A stretch of DNA of 64,000 nucleotides from Henriciella mobilis (GCF_003576315.1 NZ_QWFZ01000006.1:186001-250000); one strand, 5' to 3'. Numbered from the stretch's first letter, positions 34,185 to 44,450 are shown. The notes: generated by a model not told the origin, from the letters alone. Program-made: numbers and translations.

Positions 34185-36836
34185 ATGACAAGCGTCAACG
34201 AGCTTCGGGAAACCTTCCTCTCCTTTTTCGAAAGCAAGGGCCACACGCGCAAGGCGTCGGCGCCGCTCGTGCCGGACAATGATCCGACCCTGCTTTTCGT
34301 GAATGCCGGCATGGTGCCGTTCAAGAATATTTTCACCGGCGCCGAAACGCCGTTCGCGCCGCGTGCGACCAGTTCCCAGAAATGCGTGCGAGCCGGCGGC
34401 AAGCACAACGATCTAGACAATGTCGGTTACACCGCCCGCCATCACACTTTCTTCGAGATGCTCGGCAATTTCTCCTTCGGTGACTATTTCAAGGATGACG
34501 CCATTGATTTCGCCTGGGAGCTGGTGACGAAGGAATTCGGCCTGTCAAAAGACCGGCTGCTCGTCACGGTCTATGCTGAGGACGATGAAGCTGCGGCGAT
34601 CTGGAAGAAAGTTGCCGGCCTCTCGGACGACCGCATCATCCGCATTCCCACTTCGGATAATTTCTGGTCGATGGGAGATACCGGTCCTTGCGGGCCATGT
34701 TCGGAAATCTTTTTCGATCACGGCCCCGGCGTGCCCGGCGGTCCGCCCGGATCGCCGGATGAGGATGGCGACCGTTTCATCGAGATATGGAACCTGGTCT
34801 TCATGCAGTTCGACCAGCAACAAGGCGGTTCGCGGGTCGACCTGCCCAAGCCCTCGATCGATACTGGTATGGGGCTGGAGCGGATGGCCGCCGTCCTGCA
34901 GGGCAAGCACAACAATTACGAGACAGACCTCTTCATGAAGCTGATTGCGGCGGAAGAGGATGTCTACAAGGCAAAGGCGGCAGGCGATCACCTGGCCTCT
35001 TTCCGGGTCATCGCCGACCATCTTCGCACCTCAGCCTTCCTGATCGCCGATGGCGTGACGCCATCGAATGAGGGCCGCGGCTATGTGCTCCGCCGGATCA
35101 TGCGCCGGGCCATGCGCCACGGGCACATTCTCGGCGCTCGCGAGCCGGCCATGTACAAGCTGGTCCAGACCCTGGCCGACGAAATGGGCGATGCTTATCC
35201 TGAGCTGCACCGTGCCCAGCCGGCTATCGAAGCCGCTCTTGAACAGGAAGAAGCCCGCTTTCAACGCACGCTCGGCCGCGGACTGGCGCTGCTGGAAGAG
35301 GCGACAGAGGGGCTCGGCGAAGGCAGCGAGCTGCCCGGTGAAACCGCCTTCAAGCTGTACGATACGTTCGGTTTTCCGCTCGACCTGACGCAGGATATCC
35401 TGCGCGGCCGCGGCATGGGCGTCGACCAGTCCGGCTTCGATGCCGCCATGGCCGAGCAGAAAAAGGCCGCGCGCGAAGCCTGGTCCGGATCCGGCGACAA
35501 AGCTTCCGAGGCCGTCTGGTTCCGCGTGCGTGACAAGACCGGTCCGACCGAATTCCTTGGCTATGCCGGCACGGAAGGCCAGGGTACGCTGAAAGCCATC
35601 GTCAGCGCTGGCGCCATGCAGGATTCCTGCAGCGGCGGCGAATGCGAACTCGTCTTCGACCGTACCCCCTTCTATGCTGAAAGTGGCGGTCAGGCTGGTG
35701 ACCATGGCGAAATCCACTTTGAGAACGGCGCCCGCTTCATTGTCCGCGATGTGCAGAAGCGCGCTGGCGACCTGCACGTCCATGTTGGCGAACTGACCGA
35801 TGGTTCGATTGCTCCCGGCGACCGCGCAACTTTGCAGGCCGCCGCACAGCGCCGGCAGCGCATCCGCGCCAACCACTCGGCCACGCACCTGCTGCATGCC
35901 GCGCTGCGTAGCGTGCTCGGTCCTCACGTTACCCAGAAGGGCTCGCTCGTCGAGGAGGACCGGCTGCGTTTCGACTTCTCTCATGGCGGCCCGGTCACGC
36001 CGGCCGAACTCGAGGCGATTGAAAACCAGGTCAACGCCGTAATCCGTCAGAATGACGAAGCGCGCATCGAGGTGATGGCACCGGACGAGGCGATCGAGGC
36101 AGGGGCGCTGGCGCTGTTCGGCGAGAAGTATGGCGACGAAGTTCGTGTGCTTTCCATGGGACGCCCGCTCGAAGATGGTTCACGTCCATATTCGGTCGAG
36201 CTCTGCGGCGGCACGCACGTCGCCCGGACCGGCGATATCGCCGCTTTCGTGATCACCTCCGAAGGCGGTGTCTCGGCTGGTGTCCGGCGGATAGAGGCGG
36301 CGACGGGCGCCGAAGCGCTCGACTTCCTGAAGGCACGCGCGCAGGTCGCGCTCGACCTTGCCGACCAGCTCAAGGTTCCCCTGAAAGATGTTGGCCGCAA
36401 GGTCGCGCAGCTCAACGAAGAGCGCCGCACCCTGGAGCGGGAGCTGACTGATGCCAAGCGCAAGCTCGCCATGGGTGGCGGCGGATCAGCTGCGCCCGCT
36501 GGCCCTGAAGAGGTCGGCGGCTACAAACTGATCGCGCGCGTAGCTGAAGGCGTTGGCGGCAAGGACCTCCGCGGGCTCATCGATGAGGCCAAGGCAAAGA
36601 TGGGGTCCGGCATTGCCGTGTTTATCGGCGTCAATGACGGCAAGGCCGCTGTGGCTGTCGGCGTGACAGAAGACCTGACCGATAAGGTGTCGGCGGTCGA
36701 CCTGGTACGCGTGGCTGCTGCGGAAGTCGGCGGCAAGGGCGGCGGCGGCCGGCCAGACATGGCCCAGGCTGGTGGCCCGGACGGCGCCAAGGCCGAAGCC
36801 GCGCTGGATGCGGTACGCAAGGCGCTGGCAGGCTAA
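34185..36836 (+). CDS. alaS: Alanyl-tRNA synthetase
   Basis: The 883-aa enzyme has all parts of bacterial AlaS. There is a class II catalytic core with [32 protein letters not shown]-type motif 2 text (reads [17 protein letters not shown]) and a motif 3 region [10 protein letters not shown]. Then come the editing domain with [12 protein letters not shown] (zinc His pair) and [10 protein letters not shown], and a C-Ala domain ending [13 protein letters not shown]. It charges tRNA-Ala and hydrolyses misacylated Ser/Gly. The ATG at 34185 is used. The gap 34013-34184 after recA shows only a weak hairpin (TGCGGCG/CGCCGCA near 34055-34096). Confidence 0.97.
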   Translation: MTSVNELRETFLSFFESKGHTRKASAPLVPDNDPTLLFVNAGMVPFKNIFTGAETPFAPRATSSQKCVRAGGKHNDLDNVGYTARHHTFFEMLGNFSFGDYFKDDAIDFAWELVTKEFGLSKDRLLVTVYAEDDEAAAIWKKVAGLSDDRIIRIPTSDNFWSMGDTGPCGPCSEIFFDHGPGVPGGPPGSPDEDGDRFIEIWNLVFMQFDQQQGGSRVDLPKPSIDTGMGLERMAAVLQGKHNNYETDLFMKLIAAEEDVYKAKAAGDHLASFRVIADHLRTSAFLIADGVTPSNEGRGYVLRRIMRRAMRHGHILGAREPAMYKLVQTLADEMGDAYPELHRAQPAIEAALEQEEARFQRTLGRGLALLEEATEGLGEGSELPGETAFKLYDTFGFPLDLTQDILRGRGMGVDQSGFDAAMAEQKKAAREAWSGSGDKASEAVWFRVRDKTGPTEFLGYAGTEGQGTLKAIVSAGAMQDSCSGGECELVFDRTPFYAESGGQAGDHGEIHFENGARFIVRDVQKRAGDLHVHVGELTDGSIAPGDRATLQAAAQRRQRIRANHSATHLLHAALRSVLGPHVTQKGSLVEEDRLRFDFSHGGPVTPAELEAIENQVNAVIRQNDEARIEVMAPDEAIEAGALALFGEKYGDEVRVLSMGRPLEDGSRPYSVELCGGTHVARTGDIAAFVITSEGGVSAGVRRIEAATGAEALDFLKARAQVALDLADQLKVPLKDVGRKVAQLNEERRTLERELTDAKRKLAMGGGGSAAPAGPEEVGGYKLIARVAEGVGGKDLRGLIDEAKAKMGSGIAVFIGVNDGKAAVAVGVTEDLTDKVSAVDLVRVAAAEVGGKGGGGRPDMAQAGGPDGAKAEAALDAVRKALAG

Positions 36837-36845
36837 GGCCGGAAT

Positions 36846-37499
36846 TCAGGCAGCTTTCGGGAACAGAGGCTCCTCATCGCCCGGTTTCCATTGAGGAAAT
36901 TTTGGCATGATCGCCTTGAAGCGTTGGCTCTCCAGGTGCGCTGAGAGCCAGCGCTGCAGGTGTGGCCACGGCTGGGCGTCGAACCAGTCCCTGCCGGCAT
37001 TCGCGAACTGCCGCACGAAGGGCATGATCGCAACGTCCGCGAGCGATATCCGGGCGCCAAAAAGCTGCGCCTGGCTGGCAAGCTGCGTATCAAGCGCTTC
37101 AAGGAAGGCGCCGCCTTCCGCGCGGTGGTGTTCGAAGTCGGCCCCCTCATAGCGCGCTGCATATTTGTAGCGGTCGAGATGGTGCTTGAAGCCAGAATCA
37201 TTGTCCGAAATCAGGGAGAGCATATCCTCGAGCGTCCCCAAGTCTGGACTGAGCCAGTTTTCAGGATCGTTCGTGCGCAGGGCGTGGAGCATGACGTCAA
37301 GGCTCTCATCAATCACCGTCCCGTCAGGCAGGACAAGCACGGGAACCGTGCCCTTAGGTGAGGCCTCGAGCATTGCAGTCGGCTTGTCCCTCAGCACCAC
37401 CTCGCGCAGACGGCATTCCAGCCCCGCCGAGGCAATGGCGAGGCGGGCACGCATGGCATAGGGGCACCGGCGGAAGGAATAGAGAACCGGGCGGCTCAT
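36846..37499 (-). CDS. Glutathione S-transferase family protein
   Basis: The 217-aa protein has a thioredoxin-like N-terminal half: LYSFRRCPYAMRARLA with Cys12 in a CPYA motif, the cis-proline in GTVPVLVL and the ESLDVML signature. The C-terminal half is helical. The CPYA motif with a cysteine, as in omega and glutaredoxin-like classes, suggests a thiol-transferase reaction. Its start overlaps the trhO stop by one base (TGATG), so the two are co-translated. Confidence 0.88.
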   Translation of the reverse strand: MSRPVLYSFRRCPYAMRARLAIASAGLECRLREVVLRDKPTAMLEASPKGTVPVLVLPDGTVIDESLDVMLHALRTNDPENWLSPDLGTLEDMLSLISDNDSGFKHHLDRYKYAARYEGADFEHHRAEGGAFLEALDTQLASQAQLFGARISLADVAIMPFVRQFANAGRDWFDAQPWPHLQRWLSAHLESQRFKAIMPKFPQWKPGDEEPLFPKAA

Positions 37500-38437
37500 C
37501 AGCTCGATGATTTGGCTGGTGCCCGGCCGATATGCGCCTGTCCGCGCTGCCGGGCGAGATCGACCTGCTTCTGCCGCTCGGCGAAACGGGTGCGCTGCGC
37601 GTCGGTCAGCTGGTCATGACAGGCCGGGCAGCAGATGCCTTCCTCAAAACGCGGATCTGACCGGTCGGCGTGGCTGACGGGCCGCTTGCAGCCATGGCAG
37701 AGATCGTAGCTGCCGAGTTCCAGGCCATGGCCGACCGAGACGCGCTGGTCGAAGACGAAGCACTCGCCGCGCCATTTGCTTTCGGGTTCTGGAATGGTTT
37801 CCAGGTATTTCAGGATGCCGCCCTTGAGATGGTAGACCTCATCAATCCCTTCGGCCTTCACAAAACTCGTCGCCTTTTCGCAGCGGATGCCGCCGGTGCA
37901 GAACATGGCGATCCTTGGCGTACGGCCCTGTTCTTCAAGCTGTTGACGAAAATTGCGAAACCACTCCGGAAAGTCCCGGAAGGTCTCGGTTTCCGGGTCG
38001 ATGGCGCCGTCGAAGGTGCCGATCGCATATTCGTAATCGTTGCGTGTATCGATTAGCACCGTATCGGGATCGCTGATCAGGGCATTCCAGTCTTCCGGCG
38101 CCACATAGGTTCCAACCAGCTGGTTCGGGTCGGTGTCTGGCACGCCCATCGTGACAATCTCGCGCTTGAGCCGGACTTTCAGCCGCCAGAATGGCATCGC
38201 CTCGGCATGGCTTTCCTTCCACTCGAGGTCGGCGCAGCCCGGCAGGGCGCAGAGGGCTGCCATGGCGCTGTTCAGGCCAGAGCCTTCTGCGGCAATGGTG
38301 CCGTTGATCCCCTCACGGGCGACCAGAACCGTGCCTTTCGCACCGGCGGCCATGAGCGCGGCTTCAACCTGTACGCGGATGGCACCCGGATCGGCGATCG
38401 GGGTAAACTTGTAGAAGGCGGAAACGCGAATACTCAT
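37499..38437 (-). CDS. trhO: tRNA uridine(34) hydroxylase TrhO (rhodanese-like, YceA)
   Basis: The 312-aa protein has an N-terminal domain (SAFYKFTPIADPGAIR, LVAREGINGTIAAEGSG) and a rhodanese domain with the catalytic Cys180 in FCTGGIRCEK. The signature LKGGILKYLE and the C-terminal zinc-like knuckle CHGCKRP...CCPAC follow. TrhO hydroxylates U34 of tRNA with oxygen and prephenate-derived chemistry. Length and motifs are normal. The downstream GST-like gene is translationally coupled. Confidence 0.92.
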   Translation of the reverse strand: MSIRVSAFYKFTPIADPGAIRVQVEAALMAAGAKGTVLVAREGINGTIAAEGSGLNSAMAALCALPGCADLEWKESHAEAMPFWRLKVRLKREIVTMGVPDTDPNQLVGTYVAPEDWNALISDPDTVLIDTRNDYEYAIGTFDGAIDPETETFRDFPEWFRNFRQQLEEQGRTPRIAMFCTGGIRCEKATSFVKAEGIDEVYHLKGGILKYLETIPEPESKWRGECFVFDQRVSVGHGLELGSYDLCHGCKRPVSHADRSDPRFEEGICCPACHDQLTDAQRTRFAERQKQVDLARQRGQAHIGRAPAKSSS

Positions 38438-38512
38438 CCCCGGGCTTATGCCAGAGGTGCGGTCCAGAGGCCAGATTGGACGGGCAGAGCGGCTGCCCGG
38501 CAGGCTGCGCGC

Positions 38513-38662
38513 CTAGTCCATCTTGTCCTTGGTGGATTCCGCGGTGTCACTGACCACATCGCCAGCGGCGGAGACATCCTTGCCGATGCCGCTGATCGTG
38601 TTGCAGGCCGACAGAACCGGGAGGGCAAACAGGGCGGTAAAAACCAGAATCAGCTTTTTCAT
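38513..38662 (-). CDS. Entericidin A/B family lipoprotein
   Basis: This 49-aa protein reads MKKLILVFTALFALPVLSAC with a lipobox at Cys20, then NTISGIGKDVSAAGDVVSDT. That is the entericidin pattern: a tiny membrane lipopeptide with an amphipathic tail. Entericidins are envelope lipoproteins linked with stress and programmed lysis in enterics, though their role in alphaproteobacteria is unclear. AAGGAG stands before the ATG at 38662. Confidence 0.88.
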   Translation of the reverse strand: MKKLILVFTALFALPVLSACNTISGIGKDVSAAGDVVSDTAESTKDKMD

Positions 38663-38789
38663 GAGCTTCGCTCCTTAACCAATGGCCAGCATATTCTCTG
38701 GTCAGGCGAATATGGCAATCGGAAAATTCGGCACAAGCTTCAGATATCGCTTGTTCCCTTCGGCCCCGACTCCCTGCTAATGGAGCGCC

Positions 38790-39452
38790 ATGAAAAGCGC
38801 TGTCATCGTTTTCCCCGGTTCGAATTGTGATCGTGACGCTCAGGTCGCACTGGCGAGCCTGACCGGCGAGGAGCCAGTCATGGTCTGGCACAAGGACGGG
38901 CAGATCCCTGACGGGACCGACCTGATCATGGTGCCTGGCGGGTTCTCCTATGGCGACTATCTGCGCTGCGGCGCTATGGCAGCCAACTCACCAGTCATTT
39001 CTGCGTTGAAGCGTCATGCCGAGCGTGGCGGCTATGTGCTGGGCGTCTGCAACGGCTTCCAGGTCCTGACGGAGACGCGTCTGCTGCCAGGTGCGCTCTT
39101 GCGGAATGCCGGCCTCGACTTTGTCTGCAAGCCGCAGGCGCTGAAGGTCGAAAACTCAAATACGGCCTTCACAAGCGCCTATGCGGGCAAGGACGAAATC
39201 AGCGTTCCGATCGCCCATCATGACGGCAATTATGTCGCGGACGAGGAAACGTTGGACCGGCTGGAAGGGGAAGGCCGCGTGGCGTTCCGCTATGCCGGCA
39301 ACCCGAATGGGTCAGCCCGCGATATTGCAGGTATCCTGTCAGAGAATGGACGGGTCCTGGGGCTGATGCCCCATCCCGAGCGCGCCATTGGCGGCCATGA
39401 GGGCGGCGAAGATGGCCGTGGCATGTTCGAGAGTCTGCTCGCGGCTATCTGA
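38790..39452 (+). CDS. purQ: Phosphoribosylformylglycinamidine synthase, glutaminase subunit PurQ
   Basis: The 220-aa class I glutamine amidotransferase supplies ammonia for the fourth step of purine synthesis. The nucleophile Cys87 is in GVCNGFQVL, and the His-Glu of the triad is in [11 protein letters not shown] near the C-terminus. The start [10 protein letters not shown] is typical of PurQ. PurL (764 aa, small type) is 6 kb downstream, so the complex should be PurSQL; purS is not in this window. Confidence 0.96.
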   Translation: MKSAVIVFPGSNCDRDAQVALASLTGEEPVMVWHKDGQIPDGTDLIMVPGGFSYGDYLRCGAMAANSPVISALKRHAERGGYVLGVCNGFQVLTETRLLPGALLRNAGLDFVCKPQALKVENSNTAFTSAYAGKDEISVPIAHHDGNYVADEETLDRLEGEGRVAFRYAGNPNGSARDIAGILSENGRVLGLMPHPERAIGGHEGGEDGRGMFESLLAAI

Positions 39453-39521
39453 CCGGTTCGTCCTAGGCCGGACCGGAAAGTTCGGCTAGTCTCCCGCCAG
39501 GAACAGGACAGGGAGGGCCTC

Positions 39522-40718
39522 GTGTCCTATCTCCAGGAAACCCGCGATGCGGGCCGGGAAGTGTTTCCCGATCTTGCGCGTGCCTGCGCGCTGATCGGGA
39601 TCGCGCTCGTCAATGTTGCGGTGTTTTCGCATCCGATGATGGGCGGTTATTCGGCTGAGGGCGCACTCGAAGGGGCCGACAAATGGTCCTATTTCATCGT
39701 CAATGCCTTCTTCCTGATGAAGTCGTACACCCTGTTCTCCTTCATGTTCGGGGTCGGCTTCGCCTACCAGATGAAGTCTGCCGAGCGCCGGGGCGTCGGC
39801 TTTGCCGGGCGGTACTGGCGGCGAAGCATCGGGCTTCTGGTCCTCGGCCTGCTGCATGTCGCCTTGCTGTTCCAAGGCGATATCCTGGTGATCTATGCCA
39901 TCCTCGGCTGCCTGCTCTTCCTGTTCCGGAACATGGGTGAATCGGGCCTGATCCGCTGGGCCATCGCGCTCTATGCGGTGCAGATTCTTGTCGTCGTCCT
40001 CGCCTCCGGTTCTTTCATCGCCGGCATGGCGTTCGCGCCCGAGGCGATGCAGGAACAGATCGCCATGAATGACGAGCTGATCGTCTCGGCTAATGAAGCC
40101 TATGGCAGCGGAACCTTTGCCGATTCCATCGCGCAGCGGTTTACCGAGTGGGGCCAGGTGATCACCTTCGGCATGATGATGCAGGGTATCGGCGCGATGG
40201 CCTTCTTCGTCTTCGGCCTGGCGGCGGTCCGGATGGGGTCGATTGCCGATCCTGCCCGCCCGTTCTGGAAACGCTGCCGGCATGTCTTCCTGCCCATCGG
40301 TGTGACCGGCAGCGCCGTGGGGGCCTGGTTCATGGTCAATGCGGAAGGCGGCATGATGTCGACCGGCGCGATGATCGGCATGATGTTTATCGTCGCGTTC
40401 AGCCCCTTCTCGACGGCGGGCTATCTCGGCCTGATCGCGAAATGGGCGGAGAAACCGCAGGGCGCGTTCAAGATCTTCCTTGCGCGCGGCGGGACGGCAT
40501 CCCTGACGGCCTACCTGCTGCAGAGCGTGATCTTCTCGCTCGTCTTCAACAATTACGGGCTTGGCTATTTCGGCGAGATGGGCGCTGCTGTGACCATCCT
40601 GCTGGCGCTTGCTGTCGGCTTCGGTTCGATTGCCTTCACGAGCCTATGGCGCCTGGCGTTCCCACGCGGCCCCATGGAATTTCTCCTCCGCCGCTGGACG
40701 TATCTTGGAGCGCGTTGA
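39522..40718 (+). CDS. DUF418 family membrane protein
   Basis: The 398-aa protein has about ten hydrophobic segments and the DUF418 signatures FSFMFGVGFAYQMKSAERRG, RRSIGLLVLGLLH and GRGGTASLTAYLLQSVIFSLVF-like text (reads ARGGTASLTAYLLQS), in the place where acyltransferase-3 relatives carry theirs. Function is unknown, perhaps in modifying or moving envelope components. The start is a GTG with AGGGAGG upstream. Its last 75 bases overlap the convergent gene at 40644. Confidence 0.88.
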   Translation: MSYLQETRDAGREVFPDLARACALIGIALVNVAVFSHPMMGGYSAEGALEGADKWSYFIVNAFFLMKSYTLFSFMFGVGFAYQMKSAERRGVGFAGRYWRRSIGLLVLGLLHVALLFQGDILVIYAILGCLLFLFRNMGESGLIRWAIALYAVQILVVVLASGSFIAGMAFAPEAMQEQIAMNDELIVSANEAYGSGTFADSIAQRFTEWGQVITFGMMMQGIGAMAFFVFGLAAVRMGSIADPARPFWKRCRHVFLPIGVTGSAVGAWFMVNAEGGMMSTGAMIGMMFIVAFSPFSTAGYLGLIAKWAEKPQGAFKIFLARGGTASLTAYLLQSVIFSLVFNNYGLGYFGEMGAAVTILLALAVGFGSIAFTSLWRLAFPRGPMEFLLRRWTYLGAR

Positions 40719-41819
40719 GGCCGGTGGAATGCGAAGGGCGAAGAACAGGTCTCCTTCGAAACCGGATGGCGACCAGTCGGCCTGCAGCCCGGCAGAGGAT
40801 GGCTCAAAGGCGGCATGTGCCGGGTCATAATTGCTGTTGCGGACAAAACGCAGGCCGGTCCCCGAATAGCAGACCTCTTCGAAACGGCTTGAAAACGGCA
40901 GCTTCAGGCGAGACAGCCGGGCATTGCGGGCAACGGCTTTGGCTGCATTGATCATGGGCGGCAATGCAATAGCCGGATCAACGCCCGGACGAACGGCGAG
41001 GTCGATGATCTCCAGCTCCGCCGGCTCAAACGAGTTCGGCTTGGTAATGGCCAGCTGGATAAGCCCGTCGAGACCATCCTTGCCTTCCAGACCAAGCAGC
41101 GCGATGCGGCCCGGCGCGTCAGGGTCAGCCATCTGGTAGGCGTAAACGCTGGCCGAGCGGTCCGGCACGGCGCGCGAGCCCATATGGGCCGCGGTGTTGA
41201 ACTCCTCGATCAATTCGCCGTCACCCCGCCGCAGCGGATCAAGCGGCAGGATATTGCCGCGTCCGGGCAGGGCCCGTTCGAGCGTGCGCGGGGCCCCGCC
41301 AAAGAATTCACGGCGCGACAGCCAGTCATAAAGCACTTCATCCCGGGCCAGGCGGGTCATGACGTGACCGGCCACCATGGTCATCGAGTGAATCGGCCAT
41401 TCGATCCGCTCGCGGCCCTGCGGGCCCAGCCAGGCGGTGAGCCCGATGCGCTTGTGGAAGTCACCGGCAATGGCATTGTTGTTCAGTGTGTAGATCGCCG
41501 ACCCGCCATGCGTCTGCAGGGCGCGCCGGGCAAGCGCAAAGCCAGCGCCGCGGCCATCTGGTCCGGAAATGAAGGTGTGACCGCAAATCGCTGTCTGGAG
41601 ACGGCCATTGACGTGAAACCGGCGGGCCTGAAGCCCGATCATGGCCACGAGCGTATTTCTGCGCTCGGCCACGAGGGCCGGCGCTATGTCACCCTGCTCG
41701 GGATTCTCGAACAGCGCCCAGTGCCAGCTTTCCGCGCTTCGCACCGGAAAGCCGGCGCTCTTGACCAGCTTGGCTATGGCGCTGACATCACCTGGCCTGA
41801 CTGCGCGGATCGAAATCAT
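40644..41819 (-). CDS. GNAT-like N-acetyltransferase domain protein
   Basis: The 391-aa protein begins with a GNAT-type fold: MISIRAVRPGDVSAIAKLVK, ALVAERRNTLVAMIGLQARR, then GHTFISGPDGRGAGFALARR, where the last stretch is at the acetyl-CoA loop position. The second half (residues 190-390) reads like a further GNAT-like module with IIDLAVRPGVDPA. The donor or acceptor is unknown. The ATG at 41819 follows GGGAGG; other in-frame starts are up to 165 bases upstream. Its 3' end overlaps the DUF418 gene by 75 bases. Confidence 0.7.
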   Translation of the reverse strand: MISIRAVRPGDVSAIAKLVKSAGFPVRSAESWHWALFENPEQGDIAPALVAERRNTLVAMIGLQARRFHVNGRLQTAICGHTFISGPDGRGAGFALARRALQTHGGSAIYTLNNNAIAGDFHKRIGLTAWLGPQGRERIEWPIHSMTMVAGHVMTRLARDEVLYDWLSRREFFGGAPRTLERALPGRGNILPLDPLRRGDGELIEEFNTAAHMGSRAVPDRSASVYAYQMADPDAPGRIALLGLEGKDGLDGLIQLAITKPNSFEPAELEIIDLAVRPGVDPAIALPPMINAAKAVARNARLSRLKLPFSSRFEEVCYSGTGLRFVRNSNYDPAHAAFEPSSAGLQADWSPSGFEGDLFFALRIPPASTRSKIRPAAEEKFHGAAWERQAP

Positions 41820-41977
41820 GTCGTTTTTTCCTCCCGATCTCAGGAGGTTAGCAGCATAAGCCTCAGACATGTTTAATCGGCGCCGTGAGATTTCACGCTT
41901 TCGAAAAACAGTTTTTGCGCGATGTGCCAGAAGCTGTTTATCTTTCGGGAAATGACAAAAGGGCTGGAGGATACGGG

Positions 41978-43213
41978 ATGACACTCAGACTTGCGGGATG
42001 TGCCGCGCTCGGCGCGTTGCTGGCGGCCTGCGGACAACCGGCGGAGAATACAGAGATCGCGGACACGCCCGACGCGGCCGCTTCTTCGGATGAGGGCGCC
42101 GATGCGGGAAATGAGAATGCACAGGCCCCAGCAGGGCCTGAAGCGGCCGATTATGCCAGTATGGACAATTGGCTCTGCCATCCCGACAAGGCCGACAGTG
42201 CCTGCGAGGAAGACTTGTCTTACACGATCGTGAATGGCGATGGGGCGCTGGATGTCGTGCCATTCGAGGCTGCCGAGAACCCACCAGTCGACTGCTTCTA
42301 CGTCTATCCGACCATATCCTTTGACACGACGCCCAATAGTGATCTGGTCGCCGGCGCGGAGGAGAAGCGCGTTGCCGCGACCCAGTTTGGCGCCTTTGCT
42401 GAAACATGCCGGCTGTTCGCCCCGGTCTACCGGCAGGTCACGCTCACACATCTTCAATCGATGATGGCCGGCGGTGAGTTCAAGGCCGACGCCGAACTTG
42501 CCTATGGCGATGTGAAGGCAGCCTGGGACCGTTACCTGGAGACGGAGAACAAAGGCCGCGGTGTCGTTCTCGTCGGTCACTCACAGGGCGCGCGCGTCAT
42601 AGAGCAGTTGCTGCGCCGCGACGTTTTCGGAACACCTTCGCAAGACCTTATCGTGTCCGCGATGCCGATTGGCTACAATGTCTATGGCGACGCCGAGACA
42701 GGCAATGTTGGCCCATTCGAACCATGCGTCACAAAGGGCCAGACGCAATGTGTTGTGGCTTACGTCTCTTTCCGCTCTGACCTGCCGCCCCCGGCTGAAA
42801 GCCGCTTCGGCACCGCCGGTCCGGATGGGCAGCGCGCGCTCTGCGTCAATCCCGGCGAGCTGTCTGGTGATGATGGTGTCCTGGATGCACGCCTTGCCAA
42901 GGCCGGTTTCTTCGGACTGGACAATGCCTCCTTCGTGCAGGGTGCCTCCATCGAGACGCCTTATGCAGCCATGCCCGGTATGCTTTCAGCGCAGTGTGTC
43001 GAAGCGGATGACCACACCTATCTGGCGATCGAAGTGACCGGTGATCCTGTAGACCCGCGCGCCGACGACATCATCGGGGATGTCGTGGTCGGCGGCGAAG
43101 TGCTTGCAGACTGGGGGCTCCACCTGATCGACATGAATGTCGCCATGGGCAACCTCGTCGACATCGTGAAGGCGCAGGCCGAGACTTGGGTGGCCGAACA
43201 GGCGGGTGACTAG
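41978..43213 (+). CDS. DUF3089 family lipoprotein (alpha/beta-hydrolase fold)
   Basis: The 411-aa protein has a lipoprotein signal (LLAACGQ, Cys18) and an acidic linker. The DUF3089 domain includes PVDCFYVYPTISFD and VVLVGHSQGARVIEQLL, with the nucleophile Ser202 in GHSQG. Asp and His partners are likely in the C-terminal region. It resembles an esterase of the envelope; the substrate is unknown. GGAGG lies before the ATG at 41978. The gene diverges from the acetyltransferase-like gene. Confidence 0.9.
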   Translation: MTLRLAGCAALGALLAACGQPAENTEIADTPDAAASSDEGADAGNENAQAPAGPEAADYASMDNWLCHPDKADSACEEDLSYTIVNGDGALDVVPFEAAENPPVDCFYVYPTISFDTTPNSDLVAGAEEKRVAATQFGAFAETCRLFAPVYRQVTLTHLQSMMAGGEFKADAELAYGDVKAAWDRYLETENKGRGVVLVGHSQGARVIEQLLRRDVFGTPSQDLIVSAMPIGYNVYGDAETGNVGPFEPCVTKGQTQCVVAYVSFRSDLPPPAESRFGTAGPDGQRALCVNPGELSGDDGVLDARLAKAGFFGLDNASFVQGASIETPYAAMPGMLSAQCVEADDHTYLAIEVTGDPVDPRADDIIGDVVVGGEVLADWGLHLIDMNVAMGNLVDIVKAQAETWVAEQAGD

Positions 43214-43233
43214 GACGGGACGTGTGCCGCCGG

Positions 43234-44355
43234 TCAGCTGCTGGCAGACAGCCGGTTAGCGAGTTCAGCGTGCCCCTCGATCATGCGCTTGATCTGGGCG
43301 GGATCCGGCTCCATCGCCGTCTCGCCCATGTCGTGCGTGCCACCGAGGACGATACCGGTCTTTCGCGGAAACATGTAGAGCACGCCCTCCGCGGTCGGCG
43401 CGACATAGGAATAATCGATCTCCGGCTGCGGCAGCAGGTGCGAGAGCTGGCCGCGTATGGGCACTAGGCTCTCATCGCCAAACAGGTCTCGCGCGCCGAG
43501 GCCGGTGCAGTTGACGATGACCGGCTCGGGCAGGGCTTCCACGTCGGAGAGGCCCGAAAGGCGCGTGCCGATGAAGTGTGCGCCTGCGATCTGGGCATCC
43601 TGCATGATCTCGTCGAGGTAAAAATCAGGATCGATGATCATGGCCCTGAACCGCTCCATGAAGGCGTAGCCGAACAGCGTGTTCTCATGCGCCCGCTGCA
43701 GCTCGGGATAGATATCGTCGCCGCCCGGCAGCGAGTCGTATGCGACCGGCGTGCGTCTCGAGAGGGCATGGTGGTCTGCCCAGTAGACGCCATAGCCGGG
43801 ACGATCGACGTAAGGCAGGAAGCCACGATGGGCCGAGCGGATCAGCAAGTGGTTGCGGCGGAGAAAGTCAGGCGTGGCTACGTTACGGTCGAAATAGCCT
43901 GTTGGAAACCAGAGAACGCCTGCGATGTTGGATGTGGTATGCGGTGGAAGATGCTCGGCATAGACGGTCACGGCATGGCCGCGCCGGGCCAGGATCAGGG
44001 CGGTCGTAAGCCCCATCACACCCGCGCCCAGCACGGCGATTGGGCCGCCCTCTGACGCCTCGGCAGCCAGTTCGGCGGCGACCGGGCTGGTGCCCCAGCT
44101 CATCGTGACGCCGCAGCCGCCATGGCCATAATTATGGATAATGGTCTTTCCAACCAGCACCTCGGCCTCAAGCCTGTAGCCCTGTGGCCTGTAGGGGCGC
44201 AGGCCCACCACGGTGCGCGTCACTCGTTGCATGGATGACTGGACGGGAGGATAGGTCCGCCCCGGCTGGTATGTCTTGAGCGAGGGCACCGGCATGGATG
44301 TGCATGCACCCAGCGCGGAGAGGCCGAGGCCTGACAGCATGTCCCGTCGTCTCAT
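43234..44355 (-). CDS. Circularly permuted D-amino-acid-oxidase-like FAD oxidoreductase with Tat/lipoprotein signal
   Basis: The 373-aa protein starts with a twin-arginine/lipobox signal (MRRRDMLSGLGLSALGAC, Cys18). Next comes RTVVGLRPYRPQGYRLE (about 47-63) and KTIIHNYGHGGCGVTMSWG (70-88). In ordinary D-amino-acid oxidases these two blocks form the C-terminal end of the protein. Here they come before the FAD-binding GPIAVLGAGVMGLTTALILA (GxGxxG at 110-115). The protein then ends with VLGGTHDMGETAMEPDPAQI, the segment that in standard DAAO comes just before GLRP. So the order of the chain is rotated. The carboxylate-binding Arg of GLRP is retained. A periplasmic DAAO-like oxidase is inferred. 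Confidence 0.85.
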   Translation of the reverse strand: MRRRDMLSGLGLSALGACTSMPVPSLKTYQPGRTYPPVQSSMQRVTRTVVGLRPYRPQGYRLEAEVLVGKTIIHNYGHGGCGVTMSWGTSPVAAELAAEASEGGPIAVLGAGVMGLTTALILARRGHAVTVYAEHLPPHTTSNIAGVLWFPTGYFDRNVATPDFLRRNHLLIRSAHRGFLPYVDRPGYGVYWADHHALSRRTPVAYDSLPGGDDIYPELQRAHENTLFGYAFMERFRAMIIDPDFYLDEIMQDAQIAGAHFIGTRLSGLSDVEALPEPVIVNCTGLGARDLFGDESLVPIRGQLSHLLPQPEIDYSYVAPTAEGVLYMFPRKTGIVLGGTHDMGETAMEPDPAQIKRMIEGHAELANRLSASS

Positions 44356-44392
44356 CGCATCCCCCGCTTTCTGCACACCGCCAGATACAGGA

Positions 44393-44421
44393 AAGGCCGG
44401 ACACCACGAGCGGCCCGGCCT
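44393..44421. terminator. Possible terminator between the oxidoreductase and lipoprotein genes
   Basis: AAGGCCGG and CCGGCCTT form an 8-bp stem with a 13-base loop. On the minus strand it follows the lipoprotein gene at 44451, and the T-tract after it is short (CTTTC). Function as a terminator is plausible. Confidence 0.5.
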
Positions 44422-44450
44422 TCCATCAGGTCTGAATGACTGGCGCCGGT

